Shown: positions 46,666 to 57,560 of the stretch, piece by piece
Layout of the letters: every line of letters begins with the position of its first letter
Position numbering within the stretch: the stretch's first letter is position 1
From: Asterochloris sp. CNOR1
Lineage: Eukaryota; Chlorophyta; Trebouxiophyceae; Trebouxiales; Trebouxiaceae
Reading direction: 5' to 3'
NCBI GenBank assembly: GCA_963969365.1
Contig: OZ017762.1
Span: forward strand, 1,860,001 to 1,924,000
DNA: 64,000 nucleotides
Notes under the pieces: model-generated
Databases searched by the model: none
What the model was told of the DNA's origin: nothing
The model's input: only the letters and a program-made list of their open reading frames with translations
Position numbers and translations under genes: made by a program

Positions 46666-48359
46666 TATGTCACAGGTCAGGGTTTACCATTACAAAATGC
46701 AGTCCAGCACACTGTGCTCCACAGTGTGCAGTCAGATCACAAAGTCAGCTTGCTGCTAAGTTCAAACTCAAGGGTGGCAGCCTGCTACTGCTGCTCTGCA
46801 GCTGCCATAGTGGGATGATACAAGCATGGTACCTGTGTACAGCAAAAAAATGAAATGCTGCCACTGAAGGGTTCACAGGGTTTCATGTGGAACTACCACA
46901 CCTAACTGCAGCAGCAGATCCTGGAAGCAAGCCCTCCTCCTTAAGTAGGCATGCGGGCGGGTCAACTGCCTTTAAAATTGAGGCCAGCAGCTAGGTAGTC
47001 CGCCGCCTAATTGATGAAGAGCTGCATGCTACACTGGATGTGGTGCTAGCTTGCTTTTGCAGATAGTTTTGGAAGGCAGTGTCTTCTGCAGGTAATCATT
47101 CATGCCGTTAGATGTTGCGATGTGTCATGTGTGTAGCTTGCATTTGAATGCTTGCCCTCTGATGCTTTGTGCCTATGTCAGTAGGTGAGCTCACCTCTGT
47201 ACTTCTCGTCAGGGGCATATGAAGATGCTCCGTCTTCTTGTGAGAAAGGAGTCTCGCAGCTGCTTCTTATGATCCTCTGGGATGTCTGCCACATTGCCTG
47301 TGCTGTACAGCCAATGGAACACCTGCATGCTGGCATACCCTCAAAAGCGTGGTCTGATGCGCCACTGCAATATATGGAGAGACAAGCAATGCCCAAGTTT
47401 CTTTGATAGTGCGCAACATGCCTGGTTGCTGCAGCTGGTAGAATATCCAGGACCCTTAAAATTGTGCAACAGAACGGTGCAACAAATGTTGGCATCCCAG
47501 GTAAGTGACTGGACGCCTAGTACGTTCCTGATGGCCTGTGGAGATGCTACGCTGGATGAAGCATGCGCACCTTCTCTGCCCCGCTGGAGTAATGCTGCAG
47601 GATAAGCTGCCGAGGCCTCCGCATGCTTTTCTTCTGTTATGAAGCCTTCTGTTATGGAGCCGCCCCTCTTCCACGCTGCTAATGATAGTCGTGCAGCCAC
47701 GGCAATGATTTGGCGTGGATGGTGCTTGTGGCCTACACACTTTGTGATATGGGCCGCCCATGCAGCAAGCCAAAGGTCTGTTGCAACTCTGGCGCGCTGG
47801 GCGCTGCAGACGCAGGCTGAGCCGAGCCAGCCGACCTTGTACGTGGGAGACCTGCCAGAGGCGGTGGGAGCGTATCAATGTTGGAACCTGGCCACCTTGT
47901 CAACCGCGGTGATGCTGGCACTCAAGCCCATATAATCTTGCTCTCACACAGAGGCATATGCAACTGAGGTAAAGACAGGCAGACAGCTGTGGCTAGCTGA
48001 CTGCATGCCGCAGAAGCTTACCAGGAGGCGGGCCCAGGCCGCTGGACAAGCTTGGAGCACCTTGCTTTTTGCGGCGTTCTTGGCAAACTGAGGGTAGTCT
48101 GCGATGGTGATACTGGTGAGGGTGTCGTCCATCACCACCTGCCCTTCAGTCACCGTCAGCATTTTGCATGGCTTTCATGAAGACACTTAGACATATGTAT
48201 GCATGGCACTTGCACATCCTGTGCACTTGAGCATCTTGTGCTGCCATTCGAATGGCAGTCCCAGACTCAGGACCTTCAGTCTGCTGTGCTGATGTCTTTT
48301 TCGTTCGCTGTTTTAAAAGATCAGCTTTTGACTTGTTGCATCAAAATGGCGAGTTTGTG
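46666..48359. other. Stretch without a supported gene
   Basis: Several open frames of 60-120 codons exist on both strands. One minus frame starting at 48162 (MLTVTEGQVVMDDTL) ends at a good GTAAGC donor and may be a first exon. No partner exons or family features could be established. Confidence 0.35.
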
Positions 48360-49828
48360 TCAAACACTGGACATATGGTACATGCTCTGCGATTGTGAGG
48401 GAGGCGGTTCAGCAGGTGGCTCAGAGGACGCTGTTTTCAGCGCTTCCAGGACTGGCTTGTAATTTGAAAGTACCAGTACAATGCTTGTGATGATGCAAAC
48501 GAGGGCTGTCAGCCAGAGGCGCGTGCGGCTGTCCACAGGCCTGCATAGGTGGATCAGGAGACCTTCTTCTGCTGCAAGGCTGGTTGCTGACACCACGCTG
48601 AGATAAGAGGCAGCTTGCTCCAGCCCAAGTCGTGACCTAAAGGGAGACAGACCATTATGCTTCACTGACACCAAGTCGACCATACACTGACTGCACAGTC
48701 AGAGGTTGAGGCTTACCAAAACTTAGGGTGATGGCTCTATCCTCGGACATGCCCCACGTCCCAAGTTTCTCCATGTTCAGCAGAGCATGACCTTCCTTAT
48801 CCACAAGTATTTGGTCAAAGTAACCAGCATCCCTGCAGATCCCCGGTACTGTCTGTTGCGAGTCTGAGTCAGCTTGCCAGGCAGGTAGCATGAAGAACTC
48901 CCCCTGTGCGCACTTTGACGTGCCTAACTGGCAGCCCTAGTGCCCAGTAGCTGCCAAGATCTAGCGCAACTGCCGTCCCTTCGACATTAAGCTTGCCGTC
49001 AGTGATGGCGACCTGAGTGGTCTTATTGTGGAGGCTTTTGACCCAGAGTGCTGTCCGGTGTGTTGCTCCTGCAGCTGTGTGCAAACAACATGCTACACTG
49101 ATGCATGTAGCTGCTTGCAAAGCACCAGCACAGCAGCTGAGGTACAATATGCCATACAAACCGACTGGAGGCTCATGCATTGGTCTTTTCCAGCTGCAAT
49201 GCTCTGCTGAGAGACTGCAGCCTCTGACAACAACAGTGCATGCACGCTGCTCCCTCACATTGAAGCAGCCCTGCAGCCGCCCTGTTAGATTGGGGCAGCA
49301 TTGCTGAGAACCGCGCCCCTGCAGATTCCTACCTGTCTCTTCATCCTTAGACCTGTGCACAGGCCCTGCTGGCAGGGTCCAGAGCAGCACCTGTGGCGAG
49401 GCACGCTGCCTGCTAATGCTATGCAGAACAGGTACCCCTGTAACCCCTGCCAAACCCTGCTGACCCTCGGGTGCTGCCTCGACATCTGCCACTTCAAACA
49501 AGTCTTGATCAGGTCTCCACCTGTGGGCTCCTGTGGACTTTTAACACTGAGCAAAACAGCTACACACCTGCTTGACGCTGAGACACAAAGGCCCTCACTG
49601 CTCCAGCCAGTGCAGCAGTGCTGCGAAGCTCCAACACAGATGGTGCAGTTTAGCAGCCTGGCTTGTGTCTGTGTCATAGATCATAGCCAGTGCATCATCC
49701 CTCCATGCTTCTTCTTCCAGCCCAAGAAGAGCATCTCTGGCCAGCTGTCTGTCGTCCACCATCTTCACAGCCCAGTGTCCTGTACGCAGTTGCAGCTTTG
49801 CGCTCAGAGGTAGCGGCACATGCAACAC
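48360..49828 (-). CDS. Unrecognised protein with a C-terminal membrane segment, frameshifted
   Basis: I do not recognise the family. Minus-strand exon-like blocks are about 49828-49600 (start MLHVPLPLSAKLQL), 49520-49334 (ending HRSKDEETG before a GTAGG donor), 49065-48717 (ALWVKSLHNKTTQVAI, later MLPAWQADSDSQQT) and 48640-48360. The last block has one hydrophobic segment, LWLTALVCIITSIVLVL, followed by a short Pro/Ser-rich tail, as in a single-pass membrane protein. Within the third block the frame changes at a run of five G (near 48905). One G fewer would restore it, so this is either a pseudogene or a base-call error. It has no obvious link to the flanking transposon genes. Confidence 0.45.
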
Positions 49829-49975
49829 TCACTTTGCAGTTCAAATGCTTACCGGCCAAAGGTGAGTAGCAGTAGAGAAGCCCTCCTCTACTGAGCTTTG
49901 CCGGCTCGTCTCAACACTACGCCTAAACCCTGGCTCTCGACCTAAGTGTTAGGTCAAAAACCCTAGCGCGCCAAA

Positions 49976-52900
49976 GTGCTGCTCCTGGAGCACGCCGTGC
50001 GCTCATGCCAGCGGCAGCAGGGCCAACAGCAGGCCCAGCTCTCCACCTCCCCTCCACTCGGGCACATGCCTCAGACACTGACACAGCCAGCCACACAGGC
50101 CCCAGCACGGCCCCAGCCCCCAGTACAGCTGCCAGTACAGCACCAGCCCCCAGTACAGCCGTTTGCACAGCCTTCAGCCCAAAACACAGTACAGCGAGCA
50201 GCACAGCCACCACGCCACCAGAGTGAGCTGACAGCACTCATCCCCAGCTCGGCAAGGCTGCAGCAGCCCGTCCAACAGCCCCCAATCGACATTGAGGAGG
50301 CGCCCAGCAGCGACATGGTGCTGCCTGAGGAGCATGAGAGGCGCAAGCGCAGCGCCAATGTGGTGATGTATGGCCTCTCGGGGGAAAGCTCTGCATGCTT
50401 GAAGCAGGCAGCGGAGGAGGTGTTCCAGGCACTAAACCTGCCCCACGCTGGACAGCATGTGGTTGCAGTGGAGCCCCTGCCTACCCAGGGTCCCCACCCC
50501 CCTGTGGTTGTGCGTTTTGATGACCCTTACTGGAGCACACGCCTGCTGCGCTCCAAGCGTGGCTTGCGGCGGCTCCCTGCACTGGCCAGGGTGTACATTG
50601 CTGAGCATCTCACCAGGATCCAACAGGCTGAGAAAGCTACAAGGCAGCCCAGGTTTGATGCAGCTCGACAGCTGGGCCGTGCCTTCTGGCGGGGCAGTGA
50701 TGTCATGTTGCACCGCAGAGAGGGCACCCCTGGCTCTGCCCCTGAGGTCTTCGCCTGCTAGGGGTACGGGGGCCGTGGCTTGCAACATCAATGCAAAATC
50801 ATGCAGTGGAACATGCATGGCGGCCTAGCCGGCAACAACAAGCATGATGCACTTGCTGTGCTTGCTGCAGAACACCCAGCCCTCATTCTGCTCACAGAAA
50901 CGCATGCCGGCCAGTTTGACTATAGAGCGCCCAACTTGCAGGGATATGACTGCATTAGCAAGCCACGGCCCCAAGCCCAGCAGGCGAGGCGGGGGCCGCC
51001 AAGGGGAGGCATTGCAGGTTTTGTTGCTGATGGCATCAGACAGCATGTCAAAGAGTGGAAAGTGGCTGATGATGGCACTTACGTCATCCTGGAGCTTGCT
51101 GCAGGACTGCTCCTGCCAGAAGAACGGACAGCATACCTGGCAGTGTGCTACGTCCCACCCAAACATGGACGCAACGGCAACCTTGAGACATTTGCTGACC
51201 TGCAGCGGGATCTGGCAGAGCTGCCCCTGGACAGCCCAGTCCTGACTGCAGGGGACATGAATGCCCATACTGCAGGGTTGACGGACCTGTACCCAGCACA
51301 GGACATTCTCAGTGATGAGGACTCGGGCTCTGATGACGACACTGAGCCCGAAGACTGGCCTGAGAACTTTCTGACTGTGCCCCGCAGGAACATGCAACCC
51401 CCCAACACAAACAGCAACCACTGGGGCGAGGAATTCATCCAGTACCTGCAGGCCACAGGCCAAGCCATCCTGGACGGCCGGGTACCAGGTGACCTCACCG
51501 GCAAGATCACCAGGCGAGACAAGCGGGGCCCAGGAAGCTTGCTTAACTACTTTGCTGCGCGTGCGGCAGTGGCCAAGCATGTGGTGTCCCTGCAAGTGCT
51601 GGATGACCCCTCCCGCCTGCCGGTCCTCTGCTCAGACCACAACCCTGTCCTGCTCACCCTGACTGGAGGCAGCGTAGAGTGGGCAAACCCCCAACGCGCT
51701 GCCCCAAAAGGATTGAGCAACATCAGATACCAAGTTGGCAGCCAGGAAGAGCTGCTTGCAAAGCTGCAGGCCGGACAGCAGACTACCTCACCCAGTGACT
51801 GGGCTGCGGCTGCCTACGGGGAGATCCTTGCCAGGGTGTCTGCTGCTGCAATGGACACATTCCCCGCAACGCAAACGGCCCTGCCAAGTACAGATGCCAC
51901 CATGGGCAGATGCAGAATACAGGCGGGTGAGGCAGAGGCTGGCACGCGCCTGCCGGCCAATGCAGGTCCCTGCCTCTGAGCTAACTAGCCTGCAACACCA
52001 GGTGCAGGGTATGCGCAAGCACAAGAAGCGCAACTACTTCAAGGCCAACAGTGCCAAAATTGAAGCTGCATGCAAGGCAGGGCAACAGTCCTTCTGGATA
52101 CCCTTCAAGGTCCGGAAACAGTCCCAATGCCCTGTCAATGCCCAAGCACAGCTGACATACATGCAGGAACTACATGGCACGGTGCCGGCCCCCGCCCCTG
52201 TCCAGCTGTTCCCCTGTGAGCTACCAGCTTACAGGGATCCTGCCCCTGATGCGGCACAACTGAACGCTGACATCACTGCCGCAGAGGTTGAAAGAGCCCT
52301 GCGGCGGGCCAAGCGCGGTAAGGCAGCGGGCCATGATGGCCTGTCTACAGACCTGCTCAAGGATGCAGCTCCTGCCCTGCTGGACAAGTATGTTGACCTT
52401 TTCAATCTTATGCTGGCGGGTGACATTCCTGATGCACTATCCATGGGCATCATCATGGCTGTGCACAAGACTGGTGACAAATGTGACATGGCCAATTACA
52501 GGAGCATCACAGTCACACCGCCACTCAAAAAGGTGTTTGATTCTGTCCTAGAGTGCAGACTTACTGCATGGACAGAAGAGCATGGCCTCCGAGCTGCCAG
52601 CCAGGCGGGGTTTCGCCCTGACCAACGCACCAGTGATCAACACTATGTCCTCCATACTCTGCAGGACAAGTACTGCCGTGAAGGGGGACAGCTCCACTGC
52701 TGTTTTGTGGATTTCCGCAAAGCCTTTGACACTGTGCCGCGGGATGTGCTGTGGGCAGTGCTCAGTAGCATTGGTGTTGGGGGCCGCTTCCTGTCCTGCC
52801 TGCAGGCCATGTACAGCAAACACTGTGCAGCAGTCAGGACAGCTGATGGCCTCAGCAAGCCCTTCAGATGCCATCAAGGGGTACAGCAGGGAAGTCCATT

Positions 52901-54219
52901 GAGCCCGGCGCTCTTTGGTATCTTTGTTGACGCTCTGGAGCGTCTCATGCAGAGGAACTTTGGCCTCGATGTACCAGAACTTGACGGGCATGCTGTTCCC
53001 CTGCTGCTGTACGCAGATGACCTGGTGCTCATCAGCCGCTCAGCTATGGGCTTGCAAGGCCTGCTGGACACAGTGCATCGGTTTGCCACCTGCCGCAGAC
53101 TGCAGGTCAGCATCAAGAAGACCGAGGTGCTTGTGTTCCAGCCGCGCAGGCCTGCGCTGGCCAGTCTGCCAACGCTCCACTACAACCGCAAGGCCCTGAA
53201 GAAGGTCCACCAATTCAAGTACCTTGGGCCTTTCACTGGAGACACATTGTGGATTCAGGGAGGCCATTGCACAACTGTGTGCAAGCGCACGAAGGGCTGC
53301 CTTTGCTGTGCGGCACCGATGTTGTCGGCAGGGCATCTCCAGCTTGGACTGCATCCTCAAGCTGTTCAACGCTAAGGTGCTGCCCATCTTGTCATACGGC
53401 TGCGAGGTTTGGTTCGGCACCTGCTGCAAGGACACAACCAAGCGGCGGTGGGCTGAGCCAGCCGAGCAGGTGTACAGGGATTTCCTGCGCGGCATCCTGG
53501 GCGTATCTCGGCGTGCACCTACCGCTGCTGTGTATGCAGAGTTTGGCACATATCCGTTGGCTGTGCACTGGGCTAGGGTGGCGGCTCGCTTCCAGTCGCG
53601 TGCCCAGTGCATGGAGGAGGACAGACCTGTGCGCTGGGCAGCCACATACTGGGGGGTCCCAGGCCCTGGCACAGACGTGACTGACGCTGAGGGCATGGCT
53701 GCTGCAGCAGAGGTTTGCAAGTTCAAGGCTGATTGCAGCAGCCCAGGGCCCATCCTTGTCCCTGAATACTTCCATGACGTCAAGCTGCAGGAAGGCTTGG
53801 AGCCATACCTGCATCATGTCAAGATTGCCAACCACAGGCGGGCACTGGCCCGCCTAAGGCTCAGTTGCAGTGATCTCAGGTCCTGCACAGACAGGATTAT
53901 AAAGCCTGTGCGCCCACCCAGGGAGCAAAGGGTATGCCGCCTATGCTCCACTGGTGCTGTGGAAGATGAGTTGCACATCTTGACAACATGCCCAGCCATG
54001 TCTGGTCTCCGTGCAAGCTGCCCTGACCTCCAGCGAGAGCACAGAAACTTAGCCAGTGTGTTTGCAGGTTGCGAGCTGCGCTCACTGGGCTGGTTCGCAT
54101 GCCAGGCCTTGCGAGAGCACAGCCGCCTACTGGAGGCCATGGGCCAGCCACTATGGCCTGCCAACTATGTAGCACAGACCAACCGCAGGCCTGGTCCCTG
54201 CAGGCGGCGACGCCCATAG
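49976..54219 (+). mobile_element. LINE-type non-LTR retrotransposon with two frameshifts
   Basis: Two reading regions follow each other. ORF1 is 49976-50761: a Pro/Gln-rich start, then a conserved part (SANVVMYGLSGESS). ORF2 begins at 50780 with an APE-type endonuclease (QWNMHGG, LTETHAG, GDMNAHT, SDHNPVLLTL). Reverse transcriptase follows at 51880-53220 (FRKAFDTVPRDVLW, QQGSPLSPALFGIF, catalytic LLYADDLVL). It ends with a Cys-x2-Cys-x9-His-x5-Cys knuckle (CRLCSTGAVEDELHILTTC). ORF2 is broken by a one-base shift near 51890 and another near 53230, so this copy is probably dead. No RNase H domain was noticed. Endpoints are not defined; I see no clear target-site duplication or poly(A) tail. Confidence 0.9.
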
Positions 54220-54237
54220 CACAACCACCCCTGCGGG

Positions 54238-54302
54238 AGGTGCTGGTGCTGCCAGGGGTGCTGGTGCTGCAAAAGGTGCTGGTGCTGCCAGAGGTTCTGG
54301 CG
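54238..54302 (+). repeat. Short tandem repeat GTGCTGGTGCTGC after the LINE ORF2
   Basis: GGTGCTGGTGCTGC(C/A) recurs about three times just beyond the ORF2 stop. It may be the 3' tail of the element, since some LINEs end in simple repeats. Confidence 0.6.
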
Positions 54303-54660
54303 GGACAGCAACGGAAGCACTGTTTCCCTGAGCATCGCTTATCTGCAGGATGGAAATTTGGTGGGCTCAAAGTCAGGGTTGGTGGGCGAGGTGTCAGTTG
54401 CCGGCCCACGGCTCATGCACTGCTGCAGCCCACCTGCATGCTGACACGCCCTGCACCACTAACAGCAGCAACGGTTGTTGCGGGAAGGCCAACTCCATTC
54501 GAGTTGACTGACCTCGTTATCGGCCGTTGGCGCTCAAGTTGGATGCTTGGCATGATCTTACAAGTGCATCACCCGTGAACTATCGATGAAACAGTCGTTG
54601 GGCCCCCAGCTGTGGCCTGCTGTACGACGAAAATTATAATTTAAGTGCCCTGGATCCACC
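54303..54660. other. Spacer between the LINE and the recombinase fragment
   Basis: I see no coding sequence or recognisable repeat here apart from the shared edges of the neighbours. Confidence 0.4.
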
Positions 54661-54663
54661 TTC

Positions 54664-54860
54664 ATGCAGCACTACCAGGTGCCATCTGCTGAGTACAGCA
54701 GCTACATCAACCATGTCATTAGCCTGGGGCTGGCTGAGGACTACATTGCACAACTGTGTGCCAGCTGCTCCCCAAACAGCCCCCCTCCCCTCAGAGCGGC
54801 CATTGATCAAGCCTGCAGACACCTGTCTGGTGTAGTGGATGATCTCCAGCCAGTTGACTA
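54664..54860 (+). pseudogene. Fragment of the Crypton-like recombinase N-terminus
   Basis: This reads MQHYQVPSAEYSS and later RAAIDQAC(R)HLSGVVDDLQPV, nearly the same as the minus-strand sequence at about 46610-46410 (MQHYQVPSAEYSS, DQACKHLSGVVDDLQPV). The similarity stops abruptly at DDLQPV. It is therefore a partial second copy of the recombinase gene, placed directly before the ATPase gene. Confidence 0.85.
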
Positions 54861-55008
54861 CCATCTTAGATACTATTCCGTGCTTGACAAGCAGAGCCAT
54901 GTCGCTCGTTTTGGAAAAGGCCCCATGTCAATACCCGTGTGCATCGCGCAGCTTTGTTCAGGGCAGTGGTAGACATAGGCCAGGGGGGCCTCCCTGTAAC
55001 ACTGCAGT

Positions 55009-56745
55009 GTGGCAGGGTTGCACTTGATACAGAGCATCCTGTCTCTCGACGTATGCAGGTCAGCCCATGCCCTCAGGAAGCGAGCCACGGCCACGACACA
55101 GGCTCAGGGCTCAGAGGTGCGCCATACCAGGCAGCTAGGTTTTGGCTCAGGTGCTGAGACAACCGCCATGCTGTCGCAGGTTGTCAATGACAGGCCCTTC
55201 TGTGGCGGAGAGACAGAGCAGGCCCACCTGCTTGCCCAGCTGAAGCAGACACCAGACAACATGCTGCTCCTCCTTGGCCCTCGCAGCAGCGGCAAATCTC
55301 GGTTCCTGAAAGAAGTCCTGCTGAGCGACAGGTTGGACACCCCAGTGTCGTTCTTCAACGGCCGAGTGGAGCTGTCGCATGCCTGTGTGCTGGTTGAGAG
55401 GCTGTGGGTTGAGCTCAAAGCCCAGCTCAATGCCCTGGACGAGCCCGAACAAGCCATGCCACCCAGGCGGGGGTCTGTTGATGTTTCATTGCCACCTCTA
55501 GCATCAACCACATCCAACATGAGCGCGGCGATCACAGCTTTTGGTGCTTTCTTGACTGTGAGAAAGGAGGCCTCGCTGTCCCCACCGGTCATTTGCATTG
55601 ATCATGCCGATGTGCTGATGGACTGGTACGAAGGTGACAGCACCATGCAGACTGACATCAAACCCCTGCTGAACTTCTTTGTTCAGGTGAGATCTCTGCA
55701 TGCTGCTGCACATCATTGCCTTTGATGCGCACATGCCACTGGACACTTGTGCTCCATGCAGATCACCAAAGAGGAGCCGCAGGCCCATGTCATCCTTGCG
55801 ACATCAAACTGTAGCTTTCTGCCCTGGCTGACAGACAGTGAGCCTTTGAGCTGTGTCCTCAGCAGCAATCTTCTTGCAGTAGCTCACCTTTCGTCTCGCA
55901 TAGAGTTGCAGGAAGGCTTCTTCACCACAGAGGTCATCGGGGACTTCCCTGAGGCAGATGCATGCACATATTCCAGGGACTGATGAGCAACAAGGGGGAA
56001 GTTAGTGACAAGGAGTGGGCCAGCGTCTTTGAGGTGTGTGACAAGCAATGCTCTCTCCTGCCATCCGATTTGGCACAAAGGTTACATTCACATGTAAATG
56101 AGTTAGAGCTGGTGCCTTATGCTGCCACGCAGGTGTGCGGGGGAAATCCAGGCGCTCTGACCACCACTTCCCGCTTGTGGAAAACCTTGGGCGATGTCCA
56201 AGCAGGTTGGTCATTCACTTTGGCTGTGCATGATGCTTCCAGCACCATGCTTCAACATGCTGACAGGATCGCCCGTCTGTGGTCACAGCTCCTCGGGTGG
56301 TGTGGTGCCCCGCCATGACAAGGGTGCGCACAGGGTTCAAGGGAGGCCCCGGCTGGGACACAGAGCAGTTCAAAAACTTGATGTGGTGTCTGGTTGAGGC
56401 GCCCCACGGTGCATGCAGTGCAGATGACCTATACTCAACGCTGAACATGTCGGGCAAGTCTGCTGAGGCAGCTGTGCAGGCCATGGCCAAGGCCAACATG
56501 TTAGCCTTCAGGCCGGCATCAGGTAGGCAATGTGCATTGTAAAGCTGGTGCCTGTTAGTGTACAGAAAGAGCACTTCGTCAGACTGAGGGCTTCCTTGCA
56601 CTGCAGAGTGGGCCATGGACATACCTATGGGGGCCGTCGGCCCAGCACAGCAGGACGTGGTGACTGCACCCTCAGCCACACATCTGTACGGCATGCGCCA
56701 CCTGTGGGAGCGCTATAAGGCCTATTGTGAGGCACTGAAGTGGAG
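55009..56745 (+). pseudogene. STAND/archaeal-type ATPase-like gene, frameshifted
   Basis: The protein resembles P-loop ATPases of the archaeal ATPase/STAND type. Exon 1 ends at 55686 and contains Walker A (LLLLGPRSSGKSRFLKEVLL) and Walker B (ICIDHADVLMDW). Exon 2 starts at 55762 (VILATSNCSFLPW is the sensor-like strand). A later exon after about 56131 has the VCGGNPGAL motif common in this ATPase group. Then come a helical region (WDTEQFKNLMWCLVE) and a winged-helix-like part ending near 56745 (HLYGMRHLWERYKAYCEAL). Near 55970 the frame must shift by one base with no intron signal, so the copy is probably broken. Its 5' end is shared with 39934-40130, which links it to the CR locus. The true start codon is uncertain. 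Confidence 0.6.
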
Positions 56746-56989
56746 AGGTAGTGCTGTTGGCGTGTGGGCTGCTGGCAGTTCTTGGCCGCCATGTCAAGGT
56801 GCTGCTGATAGTGTCTGTGATCTGTTGCAGACAGGGATTAGAGCTCCGAGAGCTGCTCCAGGGCCCTCTCAGACAAAGCAGCAGATCAAGAATATGAAAG
56901 AGAAGATCTGTGCTGTGGAATCACAGACCACGGAGCCATGCATCACCAAGCTGGACGGCTGGCAAGATGAATCTGCCTACCTGTGGTGA

Positions 56990-57560
56990 GGGAGAAGCAG
57001 ATCCATCTTCTTTTCAAGCAGGTAGGCAAGCTTATCTCATATGGAGATCTGCTGCTGTGCAAGTCACAAACTTCAAGCGTGCTGATGTCACAATGAATGT
57101 TGCATGCTGCCTGCGTCTGTCTTGTAAGCTTCTGTACCTCAATAAGTGTATGAGATCCTCCAAGCTGAGGCAGAGGTCATTGCTGATTGCTTCAGTGCCC
57201 TAATCATATATACTGCGGAACCCATGCTGAAGAGCAAGCTGGGAGGAGCAGAAGTGCAGAATTGAGAGACAACACCTGTACTCTTTGCTGCGAGGATCAG
57301 AGACATACGTGCTTGTGCCAGCCTTGTAACATTTCAGAAGCACATTGACACATAAGCCCCAGCGGTGGGCATGACCTGACCGCCGCTGCAGGTTAGCATC
57401 CACTGGGCCTGCGAGCTTGGGCTTGAGCGCCCTGATCTCTCCATATTGAACCTGATCACATCTTTCAAAGCATACTCCTGACATTGCTGGGTTTCATTGA
57501 AGGCCTCTGCACTGCATGTTCCTGCCTTAGAGGACTGGGAAAGCATTCAGGACCTGCTGC
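56990..57560. other. Spacer with one protein-like minus-strand stretch
   Basis: On the minus strand, 57484-57250 reads like coding sequence in places (YGEIRALKPKLAGPVDANLQ, KAGTSTYVSDPRSKEY), but no start, partner exon or family was found. It precedes SEC31 and should also include the SEC31 promoter. Confidence 0.3.

Noticed and set aside
49915-49975. CCTAAACCCTGG and AAACCCTAG before the LINE as telomere tracts
   Set aside because: Only single, separated units; too short to distinguish from chance.
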